Below the pieces are notes generated by a model, which saw only the letters and a list, made by a program, of their open reading frames with translations, was not told the origin of the DNA and did not search any database. Source: CAJPQU01 sp052170475 (GTDB taxonomy: Bacteria > Bacillota > Negativicutes > Selenomonadales > Selenomonadaceae). From it: a stretch of DNA of 64,000 nt. Below are positions 1 through 8,542 of the stretch, one piece after another. The position numbers and the translations under genes are program-made. Each line of letters begins with the position of its first letter. Positions within the stretch are counted from its first letter, which is position 1. The stretch is from assembly GCA_052170475.1 (NCBI GenBank), contig JBQNAL010000002.1:168741-232740 (forward strand), in the 5' to 3' direction.

Positions 1-59
1 TTTCTAGGAAGACCGGTCAAATAACGTCTGTGCTTTCGTACGAGTGAGGAGCGAAGGGA

Positions 60-1052
60 ATGGCGAATTTTAAGGTTCGGGACGCTTTTGCGGCGCTGCT
101 TTTGGTGTGGCTCATGTTGCTGGCAGGCTGCGGCGGCGTGCCGAAAGAGGAGGCGCGGGAAGGCTATACGGTGGTGGACGCCCGAGGGAACGAGGTGTAT
201 CTTCCCCAGCCGCCCCGACGCATCTTGGCGGCAAATCCCGGATATGATACAATCCTTTTAGGGCTGGTGCCGCCGGCGTATTTGGCGGCGGTGAATGTTC
301 GATCTACCGACCCTGAGGTGTCCTTTATCGCCGAGGAAGTGAAAAATGTCACGCCGCAGGTGCGGGAAATTTTGAACGTGCCGCTGGAAGTGATCATTAA
401 GACAAAGCCGGATCTCATCATCGTCCCCGGATGGGTGAATGCGGATCATGTGGAGAGCTATCGGCAGTTAGGGTATCCCGTCTTGGTCTGCAGCAAGATC
501 AAGTCCATGGAGACGCTGAAGGAAAATATTCGCCTGATCGCCCAAGCGCTGCGGCGAGAGACGGCGGGGGAGCGGATCATCGCCGAGATGGATCGGCAGT
601 TAGCGGAAGCCGACGCGGTCTTGGCGACGCTTTCCGAGCCGAAGCCGGTGGGAATGTTAGTCTCTCAGATGAAAAATTTCGGCGGCACCGGCTCCATGTA
701 CGATGTGCTCTGCACCCGAGCCAGAATCGAGAACGGCATCGCGAAGCTGGGGCTGAAAAACGGCGAGCCGCTCTCCAAGGAATTGGTGGTCAAAGCGAAC
801 CCTGATTTCTTCTTGGTGTCGGGGGTGCGCACCGTCGATCTTTCCGGCGCGCATGAGGCGCATCAGCGCTTTTTGAGCGACCCGGCGCTGGCGGGGCTTC
901 CGGCATTGCAAAATATTTGCGTCGTGCCGGATCGCTACATCTACTGCGCATCGCAGCAGTGTGCTTACAGCGTCAAGGCGATGGCGAACGCAGCTTACGG
1001 CCGCACGCTGTTTGATCTGAGCGACGAGCATTTGATTAAAGGGTATGAGTAA
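60..1052 (+). CDS. ABC transporter substrate-binding lipoprotein (BtuF/FepB-type)
   Basis: A 330-residue solute-binding protein of the TroA-like class that captures iron-siderophore or cobalamin and hands it to an inner-membrane ABC permease. The N-terminus is a lipoprotein signal peptide: a short basic start, a hydrophobic stretch, then a lipobox LAGC with the Cys at about residue 24. The body has the family pattern: a TVVDARG segment, PPRRILAANP near residue 55, and a long helix joining two lobes. A purine-rich SD lies directly before the ATG. It is followed 38 bases later by a paralogue. No permease or ATPase of the same class is in the window, so the partners are off the left edge or elsewhere. 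The ligand cannot be read from the sequence; cobalamin or ferric chelates are inferred. Confidence 0.85.
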   Translation: MANFKVRDAFAALLLVWLMLLAGCGGVPKEEAREGYTVVDARGNEVYLPQPPRRILAANPGYDTILLGLVPPAYLAAVNVRSTDPEVSFIAEEVKNVTPQVREILNVPLEVIIKTKPDLIIVPGWVNADHVESYRQLGYPVLVCSKIKSMETLKENIRLIAQALRRETAGERIIAEMDRQLAEADAVLATLSEPKPVGMLVSQMKNFGGTGSMYDVLCTRARIENGIAKLGLKNGEPLSKELVVKANPDFFLVSGVRTVDLSGAHEAHQRFLSDPALAGLPALQNICVVPDRYIYCASQQCAYSVKAMANAAYGRTLFDLSDEHLIKGYE

Positions 1053-1090
1053 AAGAAGCCGAAGCGATGTTTACGCGGAGGAGGGGCGGC

Positions 1091-2089
1091 ATGGGAATGA
1101 AGAAGCGTCTGGCGGGGATGGCCGCGCTGCTGTTTTTGCTTGCGGCATTCGCGGGCTGCGGCGGGGCGGGGACGCCGGCGGCTGAAAAAAACGCGGGCTA
1201 TACGGTGACGGACGCAAGAAACCGGCAGGTGAGAATCTCGCATAAGCCGGAACACATCGTAACGCTGGGCCTCTATACGGACGAGATGGTCTTGGGCATG
1301 GTGCCAACCGATAAAATGGCGGCGGTCAGTCACTACTTAGACGACCCGAAGGAGTCCGTGCTCGTGGAGAAGGCGAAAAAGATCCATAATAAAGTTACGG
1401 ATCCAACGGTGGAGCAGATCTTAAGCTGGCAGCCGGATCTCGTCATCGCCAACGGCTGGACGAGCGAGGATAAGATAAAGACCCTCACGGATATGGGCAT
1501 CCCCGTGGTGGTGTGCGGCTCGACCAATTCCTACGCAGAGATTCAAGAGACGCTGCGGCTGGTGGCGGAGAGCATCGGCGAAGTGGAAAAAGGCGAAAAA
1601 ATTCGGCAGAAGATGGACGCGATCCGCGACGAGATCATGGCGAAGGTGGCGAAGATCCCGGCGGAGGAGCGAAAATCCGTGGTGCTGCTGTCGCTGATGA
1701 CGAGTTACGGCGGCGCGGGCAGCGCTTTTGACGATATGTGCCGTCATGCGGGCGTCGTCAACGCCAGCGCGGCGGCGGGGCTTCAGAACGGGCAAAAGCT
1801 GACGAAGGAAATGCTGATCAAAAGCGATCCTGATTTTTTGCTCCTGCCCGTTTTCGATGACCAGGGCAATTTTGATCCCCAGAAATTCATCGACGGCTAC
1901 CTAAAGGATCCCTCCCTGCAAACCATGAAAGCCATCCGCAATCAGGCGTTCGTCTACCCGCGGGAAAGCTATATCTATAACGCCTCACAAGATTTCGTCT
2001 TCGGCATTCAGGAGATCGCTTACTGCGCCTACGGCGACGATTTTCGTCAGGACGACAAGCGTCACATCTCGTTTTCGGGAGAAGAGTGA
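1091..2089 (+). CDS. ABC transporter substrate-binding lipoprotein, paralogue of the preceding gene
   Basis: A 332-residue periplasmic-binding lipoprotein of the same TroA-like class as its upstream neighbour, with parallel segments (GYTVTDARN near the N-terminus, a GGAGSAFDDMC stretch in the middle, YIYNASQ near the end against YIYCASQ in the neighbour). The signal peptide ends in FAGC, with the lipidated Cys at about residue 23. The start at 1091 is chosen because GGAGGAGGGG ends a few bases upstream; an ATG at 1067 would place this SD inside the coding region. A strong hairpin terminator follows at once. The pair looks like a tandem duplication that has diverged, perhaps to take different chelates. 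Ligand is unknown. Confidence 0.85.
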   Translation: MGMKKRLAGMAALLFLLAAFAGCGGAGTPAAEKNAGYTVTDARNRQVRISHKPEHIVTLGLYTDEMVLGMVPTDKMAAVSHYLDDPKESVLVEKAKKIHNKVTDPTVEQILSWQPDLVIANGWTSEDKIKTLTDMGIPVVVCGSTNSYAEIQETLRLVAESIGEVEKGEKIRQKMDAIRDEIMAKVAKIPAEERKSVVLLSLMTSYGGAGSAFDDMCRHAGVVNASAAAGLQNGQKLTKEMLIKSDPDFLLLPVFDDQGNFDPQKFIDGYLKDPSLQTMKAIRNQAFVYPRESYIYNASQDFVFGIQEIAYCAYGDDFRQDDKRHISFSGEE

Positions 2090-2104
2090 AAGAACTATAA
2101 ACGC

Positions 2105-2140
2105 AGCCCGGTGGGGGAAAATCCCTCGACCGGGCTTTTT
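2105..2140 (+). terminator. Rho-independent terminator after the binding-protein pair
   Basis: Perfect 7-bp outer stem AGCCCGG/CCGGGCT with a G/C-rich inner stem, followed by TTTT. It lies 15 bases after the second binding-protein stop codon and separates that unit from the TonB receptor. Confidence 0.85.
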
Positions 2141-2452
2141 GGGGTTTGACCGTATAGCTGCTACACGCCATTTGATGAATATTCCTAACGGGAACATTTT
2201 GTTCGAAACACAGGAATTTTTTATCAAAGGGTATCGACGATACGGTTACTGTATCGTTTATCGTAAAAGACAGGAACGCTTACGTGTTTTAGCGGCGGCA
2301 CGGACAAGTATGGGAAAGCCATACGGCGAACCTTCTGCTGCTTCTTCGAAGACGCATGGGAAGCACAGGCAAACCGCGAGGAGAAGTCCAGTCGCCTGTC
2401 TCGTTCCACATATAAAATTCTGAATTGGAAATGAAATATGTTGGTAATTTCC
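2141..2452. other. Unexplained intergenic region with several hairpins
   Basis: About 310 bases between the terminator and the receptor promoter with no convincing gene. Visible structure: GTATCG-A-CGATAC at 2231-2243 followed by a further GTATCG at 2251; a GTATGG/CCATAC hairpin with a GAAAG loop at 2308-2324; an ACAGGC/GCCTGT stem at 2365-2399 enclosing a GAGGAGAAG stretch; and an inverted repeat GGAAAT/ATTTCC at 2427-2452 touching the -35 box. A 94-codon open frame covers part of it but has no SD and no protein-like character. It may hold an operator for a metalloregulator or an uncharacterised structured RNA. I could not match it to a cobalamin riboswitch core. Confidence 0.4.
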
Positions 2453-2483
2453 TTGACTATATAGTGGGTATATGGTTTATACT
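2453..2483 (+). promoter_or_regulatory. Putative promoter of the TonB-dependent receptor
   Basis: TTGACT at 2453-2458, then TTTATA at 2476-2481 with a 17-base spacer (or TATACT at 2478-2483 with 19). The inverted repeat GGAAAT/ATTTCC ends exactly at the -35 box, a natural place for a repressor. Confidence 0.55.
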
Positions 2484-2561
2484 GTCCCTGATTGCGGCTT
2501 CACGGCAGAGGGAAGAAGCGGCGGCAATGATTTATTTTATGTTTGTGGGAGGATGCGTAGC

Positions 2562-4589
2562 ATGAATCGAAAGCAAAAACGACTTTGGATGGCGGTGTCT
2601 TTGTCGCTGTGTACGGCCTGCCCTTTGACGGTGGAAGCTGCGGGGAACGAGTCTTCCGGGGGGGGACAAACAGAGGCGATAGAAGAATATGCCTTGGATG
2701 ATATTGTTGTCACGGCAACGCGCACGCCGGTAGAGGCCTTTAAGGCAAACGCCAATATCAATGTCGTCACCCGAGACATGATCGAGAAGCGGCATTATAC
2801 CAGCGTACAGGAAGCGCTGCGGGATGTGCCGGGCGTATCGGTTCCCATCTATGGGAACTCGGGAGAAACTTACAGCGCCAACGGCTTGATGCTCAACGGT
2901 ACGGATCATGTCGTCGTTCTCATCGACGGGGTGCGGGCCAATATCAACGGCAGTTCGGGGACGTATGGCAAAATGCCGATGGCCGAGCTTTCCAATATGG
3001 CTTCGATCGAGCGCATTGAGGTCTTGAAGAGTTCCGCTTCCACCCTGTATGGCGCGGACGCTGCGGGCGGCGTCATCAACATCATCACGCGGGATCCGGC
3101 GAAAGAGAAGATGCGGACGACGCTCTCGGCGCTGCGGGGGAGTTTCGGCAAAGAGCAGTATAATCTTTCCCATCGCGGAAGCAAGGACGGTTTTTATTGG
3201 GACATCAGTCTGCAAAAGAAAAGCACGGATAATTTTAAGGACGGCTGGGGGCGGGAGATCGCCGATCAGCTAAATTCCACGAACAACACCTATAAAATCG
3301 GCAAGCGGTTTGGCGATACGGCGGACGTCAACGTGGTCTATCAGACGTATACCTCGAATTATCTGCGTCCTACCGGCGGTTGGAGCGATTTAGTCAAGGA
3401 TAAAAAGTGGGGGCAATACAATACCGGGGAGAAGAATAATACGAAATTGACGGTGCATTATCGGCAGAAATTTGGGGATCATGCGGAAAATCAGTTGTCG
3501 GTCTTTCGCTATCAGCATCGGCAGGATGAATTAGCTTGGCAGAAGAAACATAAAACGACCGCATATACGGCTCCGGCGATCTACCATTACAGCACGATCG
3601 GCCTGAGCGATCAGTTCAATTTCCGCATCGGGGCGCAGCACCGCTTCGTTGCTGGGGGCGAATGGTATCGGGATAAGACGGATGAATATAATTATGCGGG
3701 GACGATCTTCACCGGCAAGGACATCACTACGGCGGCGCTCTATCTGCATGATACTTTTACGTTTGGCGACGATTGGGAGCTTTCTTACGGTGTAAGATAC
3801 AATCATAATTCCCGCTTTGGCAGCGCTTGGCTGCCCAGTGTCACCTTGGGGCACACGGTGAAAGAACGGCTGAATTATTTCGTGGGCTATAAGCGCTTCT
3901 TTATCGCGCCCTATATGTCCCAGCTCTTCAGCCCGAAATATGGCGATCCAGATCTAAACGCCTCGACTGGCACGGCACTGGAGGCGGGGGTTAATTACCG
4001 CTTCAATCCGCGTACCGTAGGCTCCATGAAACTCTTCCGCCGTTGGACGAAAGATGCTTTCGGGTATGATCCTGGGAAAATCGCTCCTATGAGTGGGAAT
4101 GTGGGTGCGTATGCGAATTATGGCGAAGAAAATGCGCGGGGTTTTGACCTTCAGATGAAAACTTATTTGGGGGACGGATGGACGGCCAGCGCTGCTTATA
4201 CCTATACTTATGTGGAAGCGGTGCCCGGTAAGGGCGCCGCAGCGGTCAATGAACGGGTACCGCGCAGTGCTTGGAACATTGGGATTGACTATGAAAAAGG
4301 AAAATTCAACGCCAATCTCACAGCACGGGCTTCCATCGCGAAATCTGGATCACGAAGCGGCGCACAGGCGAAAAGCAACACCAGCGCGGCTGCGGCGGAT
4401 TATCACACGTTTTGGCTCTTCGATGTAGGCATGAACTACTGCCCGGTAGAGGACGTCAATTTCTTTGTTCGGTGTAACAACCTGTTCAATCGCCTGTATA
4501 CGGAGCAGAGTTACGAATTAGATCCCAATAAAGCATGGTACTCCGGTCCTGGGCGTAGATTTGAGGTAGGGGTAGAGTATAGTTTCTAA
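2562..4589 (+). CDS. TonB-dependent outer-membrane receptor (BtuB-like)
   Basis: A 675-residue outer-membrane receptor for active uptake of a metal chelate such as cobalamin or a siderophore, powered by TonB. After a signal peptide (basic start, hydrophobic core, cleavage after VEA) comes a TonB box (DDIVVTATRTP). The plug domain has the family hallmarks: SVQEALRDVPGV, VLIDGVR, IERIEVLKS, STLYGADAAGGVINIITR. A 22-strand barrel with alternating aromatics follows and the protein ends in Phe, the usual outer-membrane assembly signal. The start at 2562 has GGGAGG 9 bases upstream; an in-frame ATG at 2472 would lie inside the -10 region and is rejected. Context with two chelate-binding lipoproteins supports a common uptake route. 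Its presence shows the organism has an outer membrane. Confidence 0.9.
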   Translation: MNRKQKRLWMAVSLSLCTACPLTVEAAGNESSGGGQTEAIEEYALDDIVVTATRTPVEAFKANANINVVTRDMIEKRHYTSVQEALRDVPGVSVPIYGNSGETYSANGLMLNGTDHVVVLIDGVRANINGSSGTYGKMPMAELSNMASIERIEVLKSSASTLYGADAAGGVINIITRDPAKEKMRTTLSALRGSFGKEQYNLSHRGSKDGFYWDISLQKKSTDNFKDGWGREIADQLNSTNNTYKIGKRFGDTADVNVVYQTYTSNYLRPTGGWSDLVKDKKWGQYNTGEKNNTKLTVHYRQKFGDHAENQLSVFRYQHRQDELAWQKKHKTTAYTAPAIYHYSTIGLSDQFNFRIGAQHRFVAGGEWYRDKTDEYNYAGTIFTGKDITTAALYLHDTFTFGDDWELSYGVRYNHNSRFGSAWLPSVTLGHTVKERLNYFVGYKRFFIAPYMSQLFSPKYGDPDLNASTGTALEAGVNYRFNPRTVGSMKLFRRWTKDAFGYDPGKIAPMSGNVGAYANYGEENARGFDLQMKTYLGDGWTASAAYTYTYVEAVPGKGAAAVNERVPRSAWNIGIDYEKGKFNANLTARASIAKSGSRSGAQAKSNTSAAAADYHTFWLFDVGMNYCPVEDVNFFVRCNNLFNRLYTEQSYELDPNKAWYSGPGRRFEVGVEYSF

Positions 4590-4602
4590 TCTGCCGTTTG
4601 CT

Positions 4603-4638
4603 AAAAAGGCTGTCGCAGGAAGGTGCGGCAGCCTTTTT
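4603..4638. terminator. Bidirectional terminator between receptor and MerR gene
   Basis: 15-bp stem AAAAAGGCTGTCGCA/TGCGGCAGCCTTTTT with one G-U pair. The A-run on one side and T-run on the other let it work for the convergent receptor and regulator genes. Confidence 0.85.
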
Positions 4639-4665
4639 GCGGCGAAGAGTATAAGGAGTCATGCT

Positions 4666-5514
4666 TTATCCGATTGCCTCACGAAGCGCACGTACGGGGA
4701 GGCAGAGCTTTACGATGTGACGTTCGTAGGAGGTGGTTTCCCAGTCGTCTTTGATTGGTTGGATGTAGATGTCACCGGTGGGCTGGAGATGATTCCTTTC
4801 CAGATAGGCGACGAGTTCCGTGTGGAGTTTGGGCGCCATGCGGTAGTAGGTGCCACTGAAATAGATACAGACGAAGAGTCCGCGGGGGAGGAGGGTGATT
4901 TCGGGGGCATCCTGCTCGGGGGCAAGGGGAAGGAAGTATTTCCATGTCGCGCGAAAGTGTTTGGCGAAGAAGCTGTCTTGCCGTAGGATCCAGCCGGTGG
5001 GTGTGGAGCGGAAGGTGTGACGGTCAAAAAGCCGCTGGGTATGTTCGGCGAAAGCGGTGATCCGACTTTGCGCGTCGGTGTCGGCGATCGGCGGGCTGAC
5101 GAAGAGCCGCTGCTCGGGAAGGGTGAGGGTCTGAAAGACGTTTAAGGTCAGATGGGATTGTTCTTCGAGCAGCGATAGCATGTGGCGGACATTCTGCTGC
5201 TTTTTGCGGATGCCTTCGATGATCGTGTCACCCAAAGCGAGCTGGCGTTTGAGTAGCTGGGTGAGGGCGGCGGGGCTGCGGCGACCCAAAAAGGCTTTGA
5301 TGTCTTTCACCGATACATCTAATTTTCGCAGGTTCAAAATGATTTCTAATTCTAAATATTGACGGACATCGTAGTAGCGATAGCCGTTTTCGTGGACGAA
5401 AGTGGGGACGAGCAGACCTACATTGGCGTAATACATGAGGGTCTGCTTGGGCAGACCGTAGAGTGCGGCCAATTCTCCGATGGTATAGTATTGGCGTTGT
5501 CCTTTGCCAGTCAT
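4666..5514 (-). CDS. MerR-family regulator with GyrI-like effector domain (BmrR type)
   Basis: A 282-residue transcription activator. Residues about 8-80 form the MerR winged helix: YYTIGELAALYGLPKQTLMYY, then GYRYYDVRQYLELE. A coiled-coil dimer helix follows (residues about 85-120). The C-terminal half is a GyrI-like ligand pocket (segments GWILRQDSFF and LFVCIYFSGTYY), the domain that binds lipophilic cations in BmrR. SD GGAGG lies 8 bases before the ATG. Such proteins bind overlong promoters and untwist them when the drug is bound. The gene is divergent from a radical SAM gene and the two promoters overlap, so it may control both. Its ligand and target are unknown. Confidence 0.85.
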   Translation of the reverse strand: MTGKGQRQYYTIGELAALYGLPKQTLMYYANVGLLVPTFVHENGYRYYDVRQYLELEIILNLRKLDVSVKDIKAFLGRRSPAALTQLLKRQLALGDTIIEGIRKKQQNVRHMLSLLEEQSHLTLNVFQTLTLPEQRLFVSPPIADTDAQSRITAFAEHTQRLFDRHTFRSTPTGWILRQDSFFAKHFRATWKYFLPLAPEQDAPEITLLPRGLFVCIYFSGTYYRMAPKLHTELVAYLERNHLQPTGDIYIQPIKDDWETTSYERHIVKLCLPVRALREAIG

Positions 5515-5545
5515 GATAGGAGCCTCCGATGAAAGGTTTTTTCTT

Positions 5546-5574
5546 ATTCTACCATTTTACTGAGAACTTGAACA
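5546..5574 (-). promoter_or_regulatory. Putative promoter of the MerR gene
   Basis: Reading the minus strand: TGTTCA, 17 bases, TAGAAT. It overlaps the plus-strand promoter of the radical SAM gene, an arrangement typical of MerR-type autoregulated divergent pairs. Confidence 0.4.
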
Positions 5575-5584
5575 GCGATATAAT
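5556..5584 (+). promoter_or_regulatory. Putative promoter of the radical SAM gene
   Basis: TTTACT at 5556-5561 and a perfect TATAAT at 5579-5584 with a 17-base spacer. The leader would be about 125 bases. Confidence 0.55.
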
Positions 5585-5715
5585 AGAAGGCAATATGTGT
5601 TTTCGAGGCGCCGTGCGGCAGGAAACGATTCGTTTCGCCATGGGCAAAGAGATAAGGCGATGATCGGCGTGCGGCTGTTTTAGATAAAGTTTCGGGAAGG
5701 CGAGGGAAAGCGCGG

Positions 5716-6744
5716 ATGGTACCGTTGAAGCTCTTAATCATGAGCCTAACAGGCCGGTGTAACTTGGCTTGTCGGTATTGCTACGCTTCGGCGCAGGATG
5801 CGGGGATGATGGAGTGGGAGACGTGCCAAAAGGCCGTCGATTTGGCGGCCGCGCCAGGGGAGGCGTTCGTCTTGCAGCTTTCCGGCGGAGAGCCGCTCTT
5901 GGCGCTTCCCCTGATACGAAAATTGACGGCGTATGTGCGCGAGAACGCGATTCCTGTGCGCCTCCAGATCCAGACGAACGGGACGCTGCTCACGGAGGAG
6001 GCGGCCGATTTTTTGGCGGACGCGAAGTTTGGCATCGGCGTGAGCCTCGATGGCCGTGCAGCGGCGAACGATGTCATGCGCTGTTACCCTGACGGGAGAG
6101 GGGCTTGGGCAGATACGGTAGAGGGCATTCGGCGATTGGGTCGGCGCGGCCTCGGGGTGGGGCTGACCTCGGTGGTGACGGCAGACAATGTGGAGACATT
6201 GGCGGACATCGTGGATGTCGCCTACTTTTTAGGAAATGTCAAAAAGATTGGGTTTGATCTGCTGCGGGGGCAGGGGCGTGGGGCTGGGCAAAAGGCGGCG
6301 CCCCCCAGTAAAGTGGCGGCGGCCATGGCGGCGGTGTTGGCGCGGGCGGAGAAATTGGCGGCGCTGACGGGGAAGAGGATGATCTTCACGCAGGTGGCGC
6401 AGGCCAAGGCCATCGGTGCAGGAAGTCTCTGCGGATTCTCCCATTGTCATGCCATGAATGGGGCTTCGGCTCATGTGGATGCTCGAGGGCGATTTTACCT
6501 CTGCTCTTCCTTCGTCGGGGACGATCGCTTTTTGATCGGGGATACGGTGGATGGGATTGATGAGGGGCGACAGCAGGAAATGGCGGCGTTTATCAGAGAA
6601 CGCATGGCGTTTTGCCTGGCTTGTTCGGATTTTTCCGCGTGCGGCGGCGCCTGTTTTGCCCGCTGGTACGCTGGGAACCGCGAGGGGGCGGACTTGACGG
6701 AATGTGCGCTGAAGAGGGCGGCCTTCCGCGCCGCGCTTCGCTGA
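5716..6744 (+). CDS. Radical SAM/SPASM protein (peptide- or sulfatase-maturase-like)
   Basis: A 342-residue radical SAM enzyme. Near the N-terminus it has the cluster motif CNLACRYCYAS (CxxxCxxC) and then LQLSGGEPLL, the SAM-binding GGE segment, in a short TIM barrel. The C-terminal third carries a SPASM-like set of cysteines (CGFSHC, YLCSS, CLAC, CGGAC and a last Cys near TECAL), which would bind auxiliary Fe-S clusters. This architecture belongs to enzymes that modify peptides or sulfatases (anSME, PqqE and similar). No precursor peptide or sulfatase gene is visible beside it. It stands alone with its own promoter, 112 bases before the metal transporter operon. Substrate is unknown; the radical SAM/SPASM class is secure. 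Confidence 0.8.
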   Translation: MVPLKLLIMSLTGRCNLACRYCYASAQDAGMMEWETCQKAVDLAAAPGEAFVLQLSGGEPLLALPLIRKLTAYVRENAIPVRLQIQTNGTLLTEEAADFLADAKFGIGVSLDGRAAANDVMRCYPDGRGAWADTVEGIRRLGRRGLGVGLTSVVTADNVETLADIVDVAYFLGNVKKIGFDLLRGQGRGAGQKAAPPSKVAAAMAAVLARAEKLAALTGKRMIFTQVAQAKAIGAGSLCGFSHCHAMNGASAHVDARGRFYLCSSFVGDDRFLIGDTVDGIDEGRQQEMAAFIRERMAFCLACSDFSACGGACFARWYAGNREGADLTECALKRAAFRAALR

Positions 6745-6856
6745 CGATGATCTTTCGTGATGGGGCGGCGCTTTCGTAGGTCGGCTAAGGGAAAGACCTT
6801 TCTTTTTCCAGAAAAATGTGAGAGAATAAGGGCAGAATTTCCCAAAGTGAGGCTGG

Positions 6857-7654
6857 TTGTCTTTGTTTCAGGCGATTTTACATCATCGGGCGTCCTCGGG
6901 GGCAGATTGCGCTCGGGTGTGCTGTACGAAAATTGAAGATTTCGGTGTGCAGTTTGGTGCGGAGCAGATTTTTGCTCAAGTGAATATGCACGTTCACTGT
7001 GGACAGCTCACCGTCGTCATCGGCCCAAACGGCGGCGGGAAGTCGACGCTGCTCCGCGCCATTTTAGGGGAGATCCCACATGCGGGGCGTCTTCGGTATG
7101 TGGATGCGAAGGGGGCGCACACGGGGCATCCCGTCATTGGGTATGTCCCCCAGTATCTTCACTTTGATGTCAGTGCGCCGACGACGGTGATGGATCTCTT
7201 TATGGCCTGTCTCTCCAAGCGTCCGGTGTGGCTTTTTTCTTCTCGATCGCTTTGGCCGCGGGTGGAGCGGAGCCTTAAGCGGGTGCGGGCGGTGCATTTA
7301 GCAGATCGCCGCTTGGGGGCGCTGTCGGGGGGCGAATTGCAACGCGTTCTCTTGGCGCTGGCACTCGATCCGTTGCCGGATCTCCTGCTCTTGGATGAGC
7401 CGGTATCCGGCGTGGATCATAACGGTTTGGAGATTTTTTATGATATTTTGACCACGTTGCGCAAGGAAGAGGATATGGCAGTCATCTTAGTGTCCCATGA
7501 TCTATCGTTGGCGGCTCGCTACGCGGATCAAGTGATCCTCATGAATCGCGGCATCTTGGCCAGCGGAACGCCGATGGAAGTGTTTCGACATCCCGCCATG
7601 CAGGAGACCTTCGGGTTGGGTGCAGAACTTTCGGGAGGAGCGCGGGGTGCATGA
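6857..7654 (+). CDS. Metal ABC transporter ATP-binding protein (ZnuC/MntB-like)
   Basis: A 265-residue cytoplasmic ATPase that powers uptake of a divalent metal, probably zinc or manganese. It shows Walker A GPNGGGKSTLL at about residue 56, the Q-loop in GYVPQYLHF, the signature LSGGELQRV, Walker B LLLLDEPVSGVD and the switch His in LVSHDLS. The start is TTG at 6857 behind GTGAGG; it adds about 20 residues before the usual family start, so a downstream start is possible. The stop overlaps the permease start by 4 bases (ATGA), giving translational coupling. No cognate substrate-binding protein follows. Confidence 0.85.
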   Translation: MSLFQAILHHRASSGADCARVCCTKIEDFGVQFGAEQIFAQVNMHVHCGQLTVVIGPNGGGKSTLLRAILGEIPHAGRLRYVDAKGAHTGHPVIGYVPQYLHFDVSAPTTVMDLFMACLSKRPVWLFSSRSLWPRVERSLKRVRAVHLADRRLGALSGGELQRVLLALALDPLPDLLLLDEPVSGVDHNGLEIFYDILTTLRKEEDMAVILVSHDLSLAARYADQVILMNRGILASGTPMEVFRHPAMQETFGLGAELSGGARGA

Positions 7655-8496
7655 TGGGGGCGCTTTACGACTGGCTGGGGGTATTGCTCCCTTTTTCATG
7701 GCTGGATCATACCTTCATGAAGAACGCGTTCTTGGCGGTACTCCTAGTGACGCCGCTCTTCGGTCTCCTCTCTACGATGGTGGTGTCCAGCCGGATGGTG
7801 TTTTTTTCCGATTCCTTGGGACATGGTGCGTTTACCGGCATCGCGCTGGGGGCGCTCTTGGGGATCGTGTCGCCGCTCATCTCGTTGAGCGTGTTCTCCG
7901 TCTTCTTTGCTTTTCTCATCACGTATATCAAAAATCGCAGCAGCGCTTCCACGGATACCGTGATCGGGGTTTTTTCCTCGACCGCCATCGCGGCGGGGCT
8001 GATGATCATGTCGCGGGGCGGAGGCTTCAATAAGTTTTCTTCCTATCTTATCGGCGACATTTTGAGCGTCGCTCCGGCGGATTTGGCGGCGCTCGCGGCA
8101 GTTTTTTTCGTGGTGTGCCTCCTCTGGGGGATTCTCTTCAATCCCCTTTTGCTTCTCTCTATCAATCGCCCTTTCGCACAGAGCCGGGGGGTGTCCGCCT
8201 TTTTCGTGGAGAGTGCTTTCGCCGCCCTCTTGGCGGTGGTGGTAGCCGTCAGCATACAGTGGGTGGGACTGCTCCTCATCAATTCTCTTCTTGTACTTCC
8301 CGCGGCGACAGCGCGGAATGTGGCGTCGAGCGTCAAGGCGTACCATGCGGTTTCCGTTGGGACGGCACTGGTATCGGGGGTGACAGGATTGGTTCTGGCC
8401 TATTATTTCAATATGGCGGCCGGGGCGTCCATCGTGGCCGTGGCGGCCGGATTCTTTTTTGTCACGCTGGGGTTGAAGGGGCATTTTCAGCGGTGA
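7651..8496 (+). CDS. Metal ABC transporter permease (ZnuB/TroC family)
   Basis: A 281-residue polytopic membrane protein with about eight hydrophobic segments, the channel partner of the ATPase with which it overlaps by 4 bases. Family features include SLGHGAFTGIALGALLG in the first third, and INSLLVLPAATARNVA, the conserved cytoplasmic loop that docks on the ATPase, near residue 210. The SD GGGAGGAG is about 8 bases upstream. The binding-protein component is not adjacent; it could be a remote gene. Whether zinc, manganese or iron is carried cannot be told. Confidence 0.85.
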   Translation: MMGALYDWLGVLLPFSWLDHTFMKNAFLAVLLVTPLFGLLSTMVVSSRMVFFSDSLGHGAFTGIALGALLGIVSPLISLSVFSVFFAFLITYIKNRSSASTDTVIGVFSSTAIAAGLMIMSRGGGFNKFSSYLIGDILSVAPADLAALAAVFFVVCLLWGILFNPLLLLSINRPFAQSRGVSAFFVESAFAALLAVVVAVSIQWVGLLLINSLLVLPAATARNVASSVKAYHAVSVGTALVSGVTGLVLAYYFNMAAGASIVAVAAGFFFVTLGLKGHFQR

Positions 8497-8542
8497 AGAG
8501 GACGATTCTTTGCCCCTGTGCGTGCGGATAGGAGATTGCAGT

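Noticed and set aside
1..47. Tail of an upstream gene ending in TGA at 45-47 or TAA at 22-24
   Set aside because: Both frames are too short to tell apart or identify.
2308..2400. Cobalamin riboswitch before the TonB receptor
   Set aside because: A segment AAGTCCAGTCGCCTGTC faintly recalls the B12 box, but the conserved core and the long CCGCCACTG element are not present and the likely promoter lies downstream of it.
2139..2423. 94-codon open frame in the intergenic region
   Set aside because: No SD, begins inside the terminator tail area, and composition is not protein-like.
5595..5663. 22-codon frame before the radical SAM gene as precursor peptide
   Set aside because: Its ATG lies within about five bases of the predicted transcript start, it has one Cys only, and shows no leader-core pattern; kept only as a remark.
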